Shown: positions 28,440-37,546, numbered from the stretch's first letter. The stretch is 64,000 nucleotides of DNA from EB88 sp965199135 (GCA_965199135.1 OZ240685.1:1-64000); one strand, 5' to 3'. Notes: generated by a model not told the origin, from the letters alone. Numbers and translations: made by a program.

Positions 28440-29449
28440 GTCAACACACCATCACCCTGATCCCCGGCGATGGCATCGGCCCTGAAGTGACCGACGCCAC
28501 CGTCAGCATCCTCGAAGCAGCAGCAAAACCCTCCGGCACCACCTTCGCATGGGAGCGCATGGACGCAGGCGCCGACGCGTTCGCGAAGACCGGCGAGTAC
28601 ATCCCCAAGGCTCTCTACGAGTCCGTCGAGCGGACCAAGGTCGCGCTCAAGGGACCGGTCACGACGCCGGTCGGTGAAGGCTTCAAGTCGATCAACGTCA
28701 CGCTGCGCAAGCAGTTCGACCTCTATGCCAACTTTCGCCCGGTCAAGAGCCTGCCCGGCCTGAAGACCCGCTACCCCGATGTGGACCTGGTCATCGTGCG
28801 GGAAAACACCGAAGGCCTGTATGTCGGGCTCGAGCAGGAGATCATTCCCGGCGTCTGCACCTCGCTGAAAGTCATCACGGAGAAGGGCTCCACGCGTATC
28901 GCGAAGTTCGCCTTCGAGTACGCCGCGAAACATGGCCGCAAAAAGGTGCACTCGATCCACAAGGCCAACATCATGAAGTTGACGGACGGCCTCTTCCTGC
29001 GCTGCGCCCGCAGGATCGCCGAGCAGCACCCCGAGATCACCTACGCCGAGCACATCGTCGACAACGCCTGCATGCAGCTGGTGACAAACCCGTACCAGTA
29101 CGACGTGATGGTGATGGAGAACCTCTACGGGGACATCCTGAGCGACCTCTGCTCGGGCTTCGTCGGCGGCCTGGGCCTCGTGCCGGGGGCGAACCTGGGC
29201 GAGCATGCAGCGATCTTTGAAGCCGTGCATGGCTCCGCTCCCGACATTGCCGGGCAGGATAAAGCCAACCCGACAGCGCTGCTGCAGTCCGCCGTGCTGA
29301 TGCTGCGGCACCTCGACGAAGACAGCATGGCCGACGCGATCCAGAAAGCGATCGAGCAGGTCTATGCCGAGGCGAAGACGCTGACGCGCGACGTAGGCGG
29401 CCAGGCTGGAACACGCGCCTTCGCGGACGCCGTGATCGCGGCACTGTAA
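28436..29449 (+). CDS. NAD-type isocitrate dehydrogenase
   Basis: TCA-cycle oxidative decarboxylation of isocitrate. 337 residues of the isocitrate/isopropylmalate dehydrogenase fold: TLIPGDGIGPEVTDA, NVTLRKQFDLYANFRPV, VIVRENTEGLYVG, KANIMKLTDGLF, and MENLYGDILSDL. The LRKQFDLYANFRP stretch is isocitrate- rather than isopropylmalate-specific. At the coenzyme site the motif is HGSAPDIAGQDKANP: Asp270-Ile271 replace the Lys-Tyr of E. coli NADP enzyme, predicting NAD specificity. Start overlaps nrdR by ATGA. Confidence 0.92.
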   Translation: MSQHTITLIPGDGIGPEVTDATVSILEAAAKPSGTTFAWERMDAGADAFAKTGEYIPKALYESVERTKVALKGPVTTPVGEGFKSINVTLRKQFDLYANFRPVKSLPGLKTRYPDVDLVIVRENTEGLYVGLEQEIIPGVCTSLKVITEKGSTRIAKFAFEYAAKHGRKKVHSIHKANIMKLTDGLFLRCARRIAEQHPEITYAEHIVDNACMQLVTNPYQYDVMVMENLYGDILSDLCSGFVGGLGLVPGANLGEHAAIFEAVHGSAPDIAGQDKANPTALLQSAVLMLRHLDEDSMADAIQKAIEQVYAEAKTLTRDVGGQAGTRAFADAVIAAL

Positions 29450-29508
29450 GAGAGATCTCTGCAGGCCCTACAGCTCGCACGTGGAAGTAGCATAGAGCAG
29501 GAGCATCC

Positions 29509-30261
29509 ATGTCCTTTTTTCGTTTTGGCAACTGCGTCGCCGTGGCGAGCCTGGCCCTTGTGCTTAGCGTCGGCGCGTGCAAACCCGGCGCCCTGGGCCC
29601 CACCAAGCAGTACACGCAGATTGACTTCACGCATGGCGGCACGGTCTCCGGTATCGTGCACTTCACGAAGCCCGTCCCTCCGCCCGTCGAGATCGACATG
29701 GCGCAGGACCCGGTCTGCGCCATGGGCGGCAACAACATGACCAGCGACTACGTGGTGAATCATGGCGGCCTCGGCAATGTGCTCGTGTACATCCAGAGCG
29801 GGCTCGGCGACAAAGCCTACCCGATCACTCGCACCCCGGTCATGATTGACCAGCGGGGCTGCCGTTTTGAGCCGCATGTTTCCGCGGCAATGATCGGGCA
29901 GGCGGTGCAGTTTCTCAACTCCGACAACACCCGCCACAACATCCACATGGATCCCAAGGTGGCGGGCAACAATGCCTTCGACACGTCGCAGGGCCCGCAT
30001 GCTGACCCGATCACCCGCTACTTCCAGGCGCAGGAACTGATGATCCCGATCCGCTGCAACAACCATCCCTGGATGCACAGCTATCTGAACGTGCTCTCGA
30101 ATCCATTCTTTACGGTGACCGATCCCTCGGGTCACTTCACGATCCGGGGTCTGCCGCCTGGCACATACACGTTGACCGCCGTGCATGAGACCCTGGGGCA
30201 GAAGTCCGCCACGATCACCGTGAAAGCCGACGGCACCCTGGACCAGCAATTCAGCTTCTGA
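29509..30261 (+). CDS. cupredoxin-like lipoprotein
   Basis: 250 residues with a lipoprotein-type signal (LVLSVGACKPG, lipobox Cys around residue 24). Copper-site ligands look intact: His in NTRHNIHM, then Cys, His and Met in IRCNNHPWMHSY, the C-x2-H-x2-M arrangement of plastocyanin-like sites. The C-terminal ~60 residues form a carboxypeptidase-regulatory-like beta-sandwich (GHFTIRGLPPGTYTLTAVHE). Similar proteins act as periplasmic electron carriers or are annotated as methylamine-utilisation-like. Role here unknown. Confidence 0.85.
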   Translation: MSFFRFGNCVAVASLALVLSVGACKPGALGPTKQYTQIDFTHGGTVSGIVHFTKPVPPPVEIDMAQDPVCAMGGNNMTSDYVVNHGGLGNVLVYIQSGLGDKAYPITRTPVMIDQRGCRFEPHVSAAMIGQAVQFLNSDNTRHNIHMDPKVAGNNAFDTSQGPHADPITRYFQAQELMIPIRCNNHPWMHSYLNVLSNPFFTVTDPSGHFTIRGLPPGTYTLTAVHETLGQKSATITVKADGTLDQQFSF

Positions 30262-30289
30262 GCGGCCGCGCGCTCGCAGAGGGGCAGCG

Positions 30290-31243
30290 CTAGGGCTGAC
30301 TGTCGCGCTGTGCTTGCTTCCCGTAGCGCGGCGTCGTCGCCTCCCCGTGGCGCGCGGGCCAGCCCTCCCGCTGTGCCGCCCGGTTTCCATCCTCTGCTTC
30401 GGTCTGGTCGTGGAACAGGACCTGCTGCGTGGGGAAGGGCAGGTCGATACCGTGCTCCGACAGCGTGAGCTTGATTGTCGAGAGCACCTCGTCTGTGCTC
30501 ACGAACGTGTCGCGCTTGCGAGGCGGATCGATCCACCAGCGCACCCGCAAGGTGATGCTGTAGTCACCGAGCGACGTCACGAGCACCTCGGGCGCAGGGT
30601 TCTGGAGAACACTGGGCAGCGCATGGAGCGCGTCCAGGATCAGCTTCCGTGCCTCTTCGACATCGTCCCCGTACCCAATCCCAACGTCGTATTGCAGACG
30701 GCGCTGGGGGAAGGCCGTATTCACAATGACCGAATCGGCGAACAACACGGCGTTCGGGATCACGATGCGACGCCCGTCATAGGTGCGGATGAAGGTAGCG
30801 CGAGTCTGGATCCGTTCGACCGTGCCTTCAAAAGCTCCCACGATGATCTGATCGTCAATCTGGAAGGGCTCGGTCAGCAGAAGAATGATGCCGGCAAGAA
30901 AATTCTGGAAGATATCGCGAAACGCAAACCCGATCGCAACCGAACCAATGCCGAGGATCTGGATCAGCTGCGCCGGCCTGAACGACGGGATTGCGATCAT
31001 CAGACCGACCAGCACACCGAGCAGCAACAGCGCGCCTTCCGCGAGGCGGCCGAAGACCATGGCCAGTCCAAAATGACGGTTGCGCAGGTGGGTGATCCGG
31101 GTGACCAGGCGACCGATCAGTCGCGCGCCCAGGAAAAAGAACCCGAAAACAACCACGCCGACGGCGATATAGGGCAGCGTTTCCAGCGTGGTCCGCACCA
31201 TCGCGTGAAACGATTCAAAAGCAAGAGAGAGCGGTTTCTGCAA
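30290..31243 (-). CDS. MscS family mechanosensitive channel
   Basis: 317 residues, three N-terminal membrane helices and a soluble beta domain. The pore-lining TM3 is IGSVAIGFAFRDIFQNFLAGIILL and the beta domain begins PFQIDDQIIVGAFEGTVERI. The start is a TTG at 31243, supported by AGGAG 7 nt upstream; an internal ATG at 31201 has no such site. The C-terminal ~35 residues are charged and unconserved. Relieves hypo-osmotic stress at the inner membrane. Confidence 0.92.
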   Translation of the reverse strand: MQKPLSLAFESFHAMVRTTLETLPYIAVGVVVFGFFFLGARLIGRLVTRITHLRNRHFGLAMVFGRLAEGALLLLGVLVGLMIAIPSFRPAQLIQILGIGSVAIGFAFRDIFQNFLAGIILLLTEPFQIDDQIIVGAFEGTVERIQTRATFIRTYDGRRIVIPNAVLFADSVIVNTAFPQRRLQYDVGIGYGDDVEEARKLILDALHALPSVLQNPAPEVLVTSLGDYSITLRVRWWIDPPRKRDTFVSTDEVLSTIKLTLSEHGIDLPFPTQQVLFHDQTEAEDGNRAAQREGWPARHGEATTPRYGKQAQRDSQP

Positions 31244-31547
31244 GCAAACTCCTGCGACCGGTTCTGTGACAGCCGCTTTACCGGTCAGGGCTGAGGGCTA
31301 GGATGCAGACGGGGACGGATGCATCCTGGGTGTCCGTAGCAACGCCGCTTCGCGGATCGAAGACCAACGGTCTCCGTGAACCGGGCCGCACACACCGACA
31401 GCCAGGGGGGCAGGCACCGGCAAGGATTGCTGCCGCCGCCCTTCCGAATGCCGAGCCGATTCGAAAAGCAGGATACACTGAGTGATCGGCCGGCTGCCGA
31501 CGGCACACTCCACCGTCGCGGCGAGCAGGGAGACACACGGCATCAGC

Positions 31548-32609
31548 ATGGAACGGGTAGATATCGGCATCCTCGGCGCGACCGGCATGGTCGGGCAGCG
31601 CTTTCTTGAGCTCCTCACGGACCACCCCTTTTTCCGCGTCACGTGGCTTGCGGCGAGTGATCGCTCAGCAGGCAAACTCTATGGCGACGCTGTGCGGTGG
31701 AAGCTCTCCTCTGAGCTGCCGCGGCAGTTCGCCACGATGCCGCTCTCGCCCGCAACTCCGGACGCCGCGACGCCACGGGTGATCTTCGCGGCGCTCGATA
31801 CCGACATCGCGCTCGAACTCGAGCCACTGTTTGCGAACCATGGCTGCGCGGTGATCTCGAACTCCGCAGCATTCCGCATGCATCCCGATACACCGCTCGT
31901 GATCCCGGAGGTCAATCCCGAACACCTCGCGCTGACCCGGCAGCAGCAGTGGGCGCATGGCGGATCGATCGTCACCAACCCCAACTGCTCAGCGATCGGC
32001 CTCGTGCTCGCACTCAAGCCGCTTGAGCTTGCCTTCGGCATCGACAGCCTTTTCGTCACCACGATGCAGGCAGTCTCCGGCGCGGGCTACCCCGGCGTGC
32101 CCTCGCTCGATATCCTCGGCAACGTCGTGCCTTTCATCCGCAATGAAGAAGAAAAAATGGTCGCGGAGACAGCGAAGCTGCTTGGCCAGTTCGAGAACGA
32201 CGCTGTCACCCCGCTTGCGCTGCGCATGACCGCACACTGCAACCGCGTCGCTGTGGAAGACGGACACACAGAGTCTGTCTCGATCAAGCTCTGCGCCCCG
32301 GCAACACGTGACGCGATCCTCGACGCGTGGCGCGGGTTCGCTCCGCTTGCGTCGCTTGCCCTGCCGAGCGCGCCGACTGTTCCCGTCGAGTACATGGAGG
32401 CGGACGATCGCCCGCAGCCCCGGCTCGATCGCATGCGCGGCCGCGGCATGGCAGCGGTGGTCGGCAGGCTGCGACCCTGTTCCCTGCTCGATTGGAAGTT
32501 CACCGTGCTCTCGCATAACACGATCCGTGGTGCGGCAGGCGCTGCTCTCTTGAATGCCGAACTCCTGCACCAGCAGGGCCGGCTTGTAGGCAACGGAGGT
32601 CTGCGATGA
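31548..32609 (+). CDS. asd: aspartate-semialdehyde dehydrogenase
   Basis: NADPH-dependent reduction of aspartyl phosphate, the branch point to lysine, threonine and methionine. Visible are VDIGILGATGMVGQRF (dinucleotide binding), ISNSAAFR, catalytic Cys in TNPNCSAIGLVLAL and the HCNRVAVEDGHTESV region. 353 residues, of the archaeal/fungal-like long Asd type. The 304-bp gap upstream contains a GATACACT element about 75 bp before the start and no other gene. Stop overlaps lysC (ATGA). Confidence 0.95.
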   Translation: MERVDIGILGATGMVGQRFLELLTDHPFFRVTWLAASDRSAGKLYGDAVRWKLSSELPRQFATMPLSPATPDAATPRVIFAALDTDIALELEPLFANHGCAVISNSAAFRMHPDTPLVIPEVNPEHLALTRQQQWAHGGSIVTNPNCSAIGLVLALKPLELAFGIDSLFVTTMQAVSGAGYPGVPSLDILGNVVPFIRNEEEKMVAETAKLLGQFENDAVTPLALRMTAHCNRVAVEDGHTESVSIKLCAPATRDAILDAWRGFAPLASLALPSAPTVPVEYMEADDRPQPRLDRMRGRGMAAVVGRLRPCSLLDWKFTVLSHNTIRGAAGAALLNAELLHQQGRLVGNGGLR

Positions 32610-33991
32610 AGTATGTCGTCATGAAGTTCGGCGGCACCTCGGTCGAAGACGCCACCGCAATGCGCAGGACCGCGACCATCGTTGCCGGACGGCGCACAGG
32701 GGAGCAGCAACCGATCGTGGTGGTGAGCGCGATGGCCAAGGTGACGGATCAGCTTCTGCTCGCAGCAGCGACCGCGGCGCGTGGAGAGCGCGAAGCCGCA
32801 CTCGCGATCTCGGAGCGGCTGCTCACGCGCCACCAGGCAACGGCCACAGAACTTGGCGTCGACGTCGGCTGGCTCGCCCCGGAGTTCGCGGCGCTTGACG
32901 AAGTGCTGCGCGGCCTTGCAGCGGTGGGCGAGTTGACGCCGCGCATCAACGACATGATCGTGTCGTATGGCGAGCGTCTGTCGAGCCGCATGATTGCGCA
33001 GGTGTTCGCGCTCGGCGGCCTCGACGGAGTGCATGTCGATGCGCGCAAGTGCATCATCACCGACGCGCAGCACATGCGCGCGGTGCCCGATGACGCGCGC
33101 ATTGAAGAGCAGCTGCGCAAGTTTGTGCTGCCGCACGCAGACGCACGCAAGACGGTTGTACTGGGCGGCTTCATCGGCTCGACAGAAGCCGGGGTGACAA
33201 CGACCCTTGGCCGTGGCGGCTCGGACTTCACCGGCGCACTCGTCGGCGCTGGGGTCGGTGCCGAAGCGATTGAAATCTGGACCGATGTGAACGGCATCAT
33301 GACGACTGATCCGCGCGTTGTTCCCGCAGCGCTGCGTGTCCGCTCCATCTCGTTTGAAGAAGCAGCCGAGCTCGCGTACTTCGGCGCGAAAGTGCTGCAC
33401 CCGGCGACGATCCTTCCGGCTGTGAAGAAGAATATTCCCGTCTTCGTGCTGAATTCGCGAAACCCCTCGAATGAAGGCACACGCATCCAGGCGCTGGCGC
33501 CGCCATGTCGCAATCCCGTCAAGAGCATCGCCGCGAAAAAGCGCCTGACGATTGTCGACGTGGTCGCTAGCCGCATGCTGATGACGCATGGCTACATGAA
33601 GGCGATCTTCGAAATTTTCGACAAGCACAAGTGCGTCGTCGACATGGTGTCGACCTCGGAAGTCTCTGTCTCGCTGACGGTGGATTCCAACGAAGCGCTG
33701 CCGGCGATTGCTGCCGACCTGTCGAAGCTTGCGGACGTGAAGTATGAGGGGCGTAAAGCGCTCGTGTGCCTGGTGGGCGAGGACATCCGCGGCCACTCCG
33801 GCACAGCGGCGCGCCTGTTCAATGCCATCAGGCACATCAACGTGCGCATGATCTCGCAGGGCGCCAGCGAGATCAACATGAGCTTCATGATTGACGAAGA
33901 TGATGTGGAAGAAGCCATTCGCTCGCTGCATGCCGAGTTCTTCTCGGATCCTGATCCCACCATCTTCGACGTGGACGCTCGCACCGCGTAG
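32606..33991 (+). CDS. lysC: aspartate kinase
   Basis: Phosphorylates aspartate, first step to the aspartate-family amino acids. 461 residues of the LysC (aspartokinase III) type: VVMKFGGTSVEDA, the active-site RGGSDFTGAL, EIWTDVNGIMTTDPR, and two C-terminal ACT domains (TIVDVVASRMLMTHGYM and LVGEDIRGHSGTAARLF) for feedback control, probably by lysine. Translationally coupled to asd. Confidence 0.96.
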   Translation: MKYVVMKFGGTSVEDATAMRRTATIVAGRRTGEQQPIVVVSAMAKVTDQLLLAAATAARGEREAALAISERLLTRHQATATELGVDVGWLAPEFAALDEVLRGLAAVGELTPRINDMIVSYGERLSSRMIAQVFALGGLDGVHVDARKCIITDAQHMRAVPDDARIEEQLRKFVLPHADARKTVVLGGFIGSTEAGVTTTLGRGGSDFTGALVGAGVGAEAIEIWTDVNGIMTTDPRVVPAALRVRSISFEEAAELAYFGAKVLHPATILPAVKKNIPVFVLNSRNPSNEGTRIQALAPPCRNPVKSIAAKKRLTIVDVVASRMLMTHGYMKAIFEIFDKHKCVVDMVSTSEVSVSLTVDSNEALPAIAADLSKLADVKYEGRKALVCLVGEDIRGHSGTAARLFNAIRHINVRMISQGASEINMSFMIDEDDVEEAIRSLHAEFFSDPDPTIFDVDARTA

Positions 33992-34117
33992 GACCCGAGG
34001 ACCTGCTCTGCCGGCGGCTACTTCGTGGCCGTCTTCTCTTCCCCTTCGACAACAAGGGGTGCCCCGGGCGTCGCATCGAGAGCCGGGGACCGACAAGCTT
34101 CTCCGGAGCGCGCTCAC

Positions 34118-34807
34118 ATGGCAAATCTACTGATTCTTGGTCGGGGCAAAACAGGCAGTGCCGTCGCGCAGATTGCGCGCGAGCGCGGACACTCCGTCTC
34201 GGTACTTGGCTCCGGCGACAATGCAAACGCAGCCGCACTCACGGCAGAGCGACTCCAGGGCATCGACGCGGTGATCGACTTCACCACGCCGGAGGCAGTG
34301 GTCGAGAACCTGCGCGCCCTGCTCCCACTCGGCACACGCGTCGTGGTTGGCACCACCGGCTGGCATCAAGCGCTGCCCCAGATGCAGGCGCTCGCCACGA
34401 AGCATGGCTCGTCGCTGCTGCACGGAACCAACTTTTCCCTTGGTGTACAGGCGTTCCTGCGCGCGGCACGTGAACTGGCGCGCTCGCTTCCCGGCTATAC
34501 GATGACGATTGCGGAGACCCATCATGTCACCAAGAAGGACGCTCCTTCCGGCACCGCACTGACGCTGCAGCATGTCGTCGAGCAAGCATCACACTCACAC
34601 GCACAGATCACGTCGCACCGTGAGGGAGACGCGGCCGGCCTCCATGTGCTCACGCTCCGCTCCCCCGAAGAAACCCTGACGCTCACCCATGAAGCCGCGT
34701 CCCGGCTCGCGTTTGCAACGGGTGCGGTGCGAGCGGCCGAGTGGCTTGCCGAACATGTGGCTTCTGGCATTTGGGAGTTCGCAGAAGTGGCGCCGAAGCT
34801 GGTCTGA
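34118..34807 (+). CDS. dapB: 4-hydroxy-tetrahydrodipicolinate reductase
   Basis: Reduces the DapA product with NAD(P)H in lysine and diaminopimelate synthesis. 229 residues, shorter than E. coli DapB (273). The nucleotide-binding loop is ILGRGKTGSAV rather than the usual G-x-x-GRMG. Diagnostic: VDFTTPEAV-like IDFTTPEAVVENL, VVGTTGWH, ETHHVTKKDAPSGTAL (catalytic His/Lys). An in-frame upstream extension into the lysC-dapB gap is rejected as lacking family similarity. Gap of 126 bp after lysC. Confidence 0.94.
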   Translation: MANLLILGRGKTGSAVAQIARERGHSVSVLGSGDNANAAALTAERLQGIDAVIDFTTPEAVVENLRALLPLGTRVVVGTTGWHQALPQMQALATKHGSSLLHGTNFSLGVQAFLRAARELARSLPGYTMTIAETHHVTKKDAPSGTALTLQHVVEQASHSHAQITSHREGDAAGLHVLTLRSPEETLTLTHEAASRLAFATGAVRAAEWLAEHVASGIWEFAEVAPKLV

Positions 34808-34908
34808 CTCTTGCGGAGGTCGGGGCCTGCGCACCGAAGAGAGGGCGGAGAAGAATCGCCGTACAACCTCCCCTCAGAAACCGCCGTCTCTTGCGATGGG
34901 AGCCCCTC

Positions 34909-35022
34909 ATGAAAAAGCTGATTCTCGTCGCCCTTCTCGTCTCCACCACCGCCAGCGCCTTTGCTGCCCCCTGCCGCGCCTGGAGAACCCGCCACCATCA
35001 CCGTGTGTGTGTAAGGCGCTAA
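34909..35022 (+). CDS. 37-residue small secreted peptide
   Basis: ATG 34909 with GGGAG at about 34899-34903. A complete signal peptide (MKKLILVALLVSTTASAFAA) is followed by only 17 mature residues containing two Cys, three adjacent His and several Arg (CRAWRTRHHHRVCVRR). A strong terminator begins 24 bp after the stop, supporting a short discrete transcript. The mature peptide is strongly cationic and could bind metal or membranes; function is unknown. Confidence 0.6.
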   Translation: MKKLILVALLVSTTASAFAAPCRAWRTRHHHRVCVRR

Positions 35023-35046
35023 CAGCTTCGATTCCGGGTGCCGATG

Positions 35047-35075
35047 AGCCGCTGCCGAATCTGGCAGCGGCTTTT
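35047..35075 (+). terminator. rho-independent terminator
   Basis: AGCCGCTGCC / GGCAGCGGCT, 10-bp stem with loop GAATCT and a following TTTT. Ends the dapB/small peptide side; lies just before the convergent acetyltransferase gene. Confidence 0.85.
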
Positions 35076-35087
35076 CTCGGAGGCGGT

Positions 35088-35699
35088 TTACAGGGTTGAG
35101 GCGTTGCGATATGCCTCGGGAACCGCGGTCCGCTCGCGCTCCTTCACCTTCTTCGCAGGCACGCCGGCATAGATGCCGAAGGGTTCGAGGTCCTTGGTTG
35201 CAATCGCGCCAAGGCCAAGAATTGCGCCGTCCCCGATGTTGACACCAGGTGAGACGATCGCCCGGGCGCACACCCAGGAGTACGCCCCCAGTCGCATCGG
35301 CGCGGAGACCAGCGGAAAGTCAGGATCGTTATAGGTGTGCGTCGCGCCACACACGTACGCGCCCTGCGAGACGATCGCGTGCGAGCCGAGGAAGAAGGGC
35401 GACGGATTGTAGAGCTCCGCATCGTCGCCGAGCGAGACTCGGTCCTCGCACACCAGGTTCCACGGAGCCCAGATCTTGCCTTTCGCATAAAAATGGCACT
35501 TCGCGCCGAGCTTCGCGCCGAACAGGCGGAGGAGCATGGCGCGCCATCCGTGCATCGGCCTGGGGGAAAACCTGTACAGCAGCACGTAGGTGATACCCCA
35601 GAGCAGGCGCGCAATCCGGTTTCCAAGCGAGAACGCGGGGCGCAGCGTCGGGTCGGCTTTGGTTTCCCCTGCCGCGCTGGTACCAGGTTCAGCGGCCAT
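35088..35699 (-). CDS. WcaF-like hexapeptide-repeat acetyltransferase
   Basis: 203 residues of the left-handed beta-helix acyltransferase type. Features: a helical N-terminal part (RIARLLWGITYVLLYRFSP), MHGWRAMLLRLFGAKLG, then hexapeptide coils (IWAPWNLVCEDRVSLGDDAELYN ...). The active-site His is in GATHTYNDPDFP, and AGVPAKKVKERE is at the end. Closest to putative colanic-acid/exopolysaccharide O-acetyltransferases. ATG 35699 overlaps the upstream glycosyltransferase by 11 bp, so it acts in the same glycan pathway. Confidence 0.88.
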   Translation of the reverse strand: MAAEPGTSAAGETKADPTLRPAFSLGNRIARLLWGITYVLLYRFSPRPMHGWRAMLLRLFGAKLGAKCHFYAKGKIWAPWNLVCEDRVSLGDDAELYNPSPFFLGSHAIVSQGAYVCGATHTYNDPDFPLVSAPMRLGAYSWVCARAIVSPGVNIGDGAILGLGAIATKDLEPFGIYAGVPAKKVKERERTAVPEAYRNASTL

Positions 35700-36546
35700 G
35701 TCGGGCTCCCTGTTCTCCGTGCTGTCCGGCTGACTGCTCGCGCAGCTCACGCGTCTTCAACACGATCAACCATTCATAGAATGCCTGCAGCGTCGAGTAC
35801 ACAAAGCCTGCGCGACCATCGAGGATGCCCCGGCGATAAAACATCAGGTAGCTCCACCGCATCAGGGGTCGCCCGGGCAGCGAGTAGAAGATAGCCTTGC
35901 GCGCAGCGTGCTTCTCGTTGAAGTCCTTTGCGAACAGCGCCTTCTTCCACGACACCTCGCCTGCAAACGAACTCTCGGCCACGATCCTGGCTTCGCCCGT
36001 GGAGTAGCTGTTGTGCTTCGCGACCCAGTGCGTGAGGCCTTTCGAGAATGGGTAGTGATCAAAGGACGCATCCGCAAGATCGACGATCCCGCCCTGCACC
36101 TCGAGCACCTCGTTGACCTCGCGCCGAAAGCGCGCCCGGCCCACCCGCAGCACGCGAATGTAGAAAGGCGTGGTCTGCGCATGCTCGAGCCACTGGCCGA
36201 GGAAGTAGTCTTTTCTGCGCAGCCGAAACGCGTCAACCGTCGCAGGCGCCGCTGCGATCTCGCGCCGGAGAATCGCCTGGAGTTCCGGGCTTCCCCGCTC
36301 ATCTGCGTCGAGGATCAGCACCCACGGGTACTTGTACGGCACCTCGAAGAGCCCGGCATTGCGCTGCCCCGCGTAGCTGTCAAAGACGCGCTGGTGCACA
36401 TGCGCGCCATGCTCGGCTGCAATCAGCACGGTGCGATCGGTGCTGAACGAGTCGAGCACATGCACATCGTCCGACCAGTCAACCGACCGCAGGCATGCCG
36501 GCAGATCAAGCTCTTCGTTCTTCGTAATGATCAGGACAGACAGCAT
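35689..36546 (-). CDS. family 2 glycosyltransferase (KdtX/WaaE-like)
   Basis: 285 residues with a GT-A fold: LSVLIITKNEELDLPACL at the start, the metal-binding DADE in VLILDADERGSPE, and FLGQWLEHAQTTPFYIRVLR. The C-terminal hydrophobic region (RWSYLMFYRRGILDGRAGFVYS) resembles LPS core beta-glucosyltransferases of the WaaE type. It transfers a sugar to an LPS core or exopolysaccharide acceptor at the cytoplasmic face. Paralogue of the next gene upstream. Confidence 0.9.
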   Translation of the reverse strand: MLSVLIITKNEELDLPACLRSVDWSDDVHVLDSFSTDRTVLIAAEHGAHVHQRVFDSYAGQRNAGLFEVPYKYPWVLILDADERGSPELQAILRREIAAAPATVDAFRLRRKDYFLGQWLEHAQTTPFYIRVLRVGRARFRREVNEVLEVQGGIVDLADASFDHYPFSKGLTHWVAKHNSYSTGEARIVAESSFAGEVSWKKALFAKDFNEKHAARKAIFYSLPGRPLMRWSYLMFYRRGILDGRAGFVYSTLQAFYEWLIVLKTRELREQSAGQHGEQGARHGR

Positions 36547-36571
36547 GCTGCGTTGGTCTTCTCCCCGCTTG

Positions 36572-37546
36572 TCAACGAATTGGTTGACGATCCATCAGCA
36601 GTGTACCCGGGCTCTCCTGCACGCGAGAGGGAGGGACGGGCAAAACAAACGGCAACACCGTCACGCGCGTACCCTTTGCGCGCGGTGCGGGGGCCGCGGC
36701 GGGCAGGCGGCAAGTCGAGCAGGGCCCTAGCCGCTGCTTCGCTTCGAGCTCCCGCGTCTTCAAAACGATCTGCCACTCGTAGATCGCCTGCAGCGTCGCA
36801 TACAACACCCCGGCCCGGCCATCGAGCAGCCCGCGACGCGCCACGAGCAGGTACAGCCAGCGCAGAAGCGGCCTGCAGGGCAGCAGGTAGAAGATCGCCT
36901 TTTGCGCACGGCGGCGCGTGTGGAAGTCCGGATGGAACAGCGCCGTACCGAGGTTGGCATCCACACGGAAGCTCCCGCTCGCCACAATGCTCGCTTCCAT
37001 CGCGGAGTACTGGTTGTGGCGCTCGAACCAGCGATCCAGCCCCTTCGCGAAGGGGTAATGCAGCAGCGGCGCCTCCAACTGGCCGACCGTGCCATCGACC
37101 TCAACCACCTCGTTCACGCTGCGCGCATATCGCGCATGCCCCAGCCGCAGGAGCCGTGTGTACCAGGGCATGATCTGGGCGTGCCGCAGATGCTGTCCAA
37201 GAAAGTAGTCGTTCCGACGAACGCGAAACGCGCTGATCCCATCCGGCGCAAACCGCGCGACCTCCGACGCCTCGCGCCACAGCTCTGTCGTGGCGCGCTC
37301 ATCGGCATCGAGCACCAGCACCCAGGGAAAGCGAAAGCGGATCGTCTCGAGGGCCGCGTTGCGCTGGCTGGCATAGGAGTCAAAGGGCCGCTGGTGGACC
37401 GTGGCCCCCTCCCGCTCGGCGATCTCGCGGGTACGGTCCGAGCTGAGCGAGTCGAACACATGCACATCACGGCAGCTGCGCACGGAGTGGAGGCAGCCGG
37501 GCAGGTCCTGCTCCTCGTTGCGGGTCAAGATCAGAACAGACACCAT
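36572..37546 (-). CDS. family 2 glycosyltransferase, paralogue of its neighbour
   Basis: 324 residues from ATG 37546 (MVSVLILTRNEEQDLPGC). It aligns along its length with the downstream gene: VFDSLSSDRT / VLDSFSTDRT, VLVLDADERA / LILDADERG, YFLGQHLRHAQ / YFLGQWLEHAQ, and LLDGRAGVLYATLQAIYEW / ILDGRAGFVYSTLQAFYEW. This implies a tandem duplication. The last ~60 residues (Pro/Arg-rich after LEAKQR) are unique and may be unstructured. 25 bp separate the two genes. Confidence 0.88.
   Translation of the reverse strand: MVSVLILTRNEEQDLPGCLHSVRSCRDVHVFDSLSSDRTREIAEREGATVHQRPFDSYASQRNAALETIRFRFPWVLVLDADERATTELWREASEVARFAPDGISAFRVRRNDYFLGQHLRHAQIMPWYTRLLRLGHARYARSVNEVVEVDGTVGQLEAPLLHYPFAKGLDRWFERHNQYSAMEASIVASGSFRVDANLGTALFHPDFHTRRRAQKAIFYLLPCRPLLRWLYLLVARRGLLDGRAGVLYATLQAIYEWQIVLKTRELEAKQRLGPCSTCRLPAAAPAPRAKGTRVTVLPFVLPVPPSRVQESPGTLLMDRQPIR

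Noticed and set aside
31244..31547. Lysine riboswitch upstream of asd-lysC
   Set aside because: No recognisable lysine-aptamer core in the 304-bp gap; only a -10-like GATACACT was seen.
32087..34117. 676-codon minus-strand frame opposite asd and lysC
   Set aside because: Same type of shadow, spans two genuine coupled genes and their junction.
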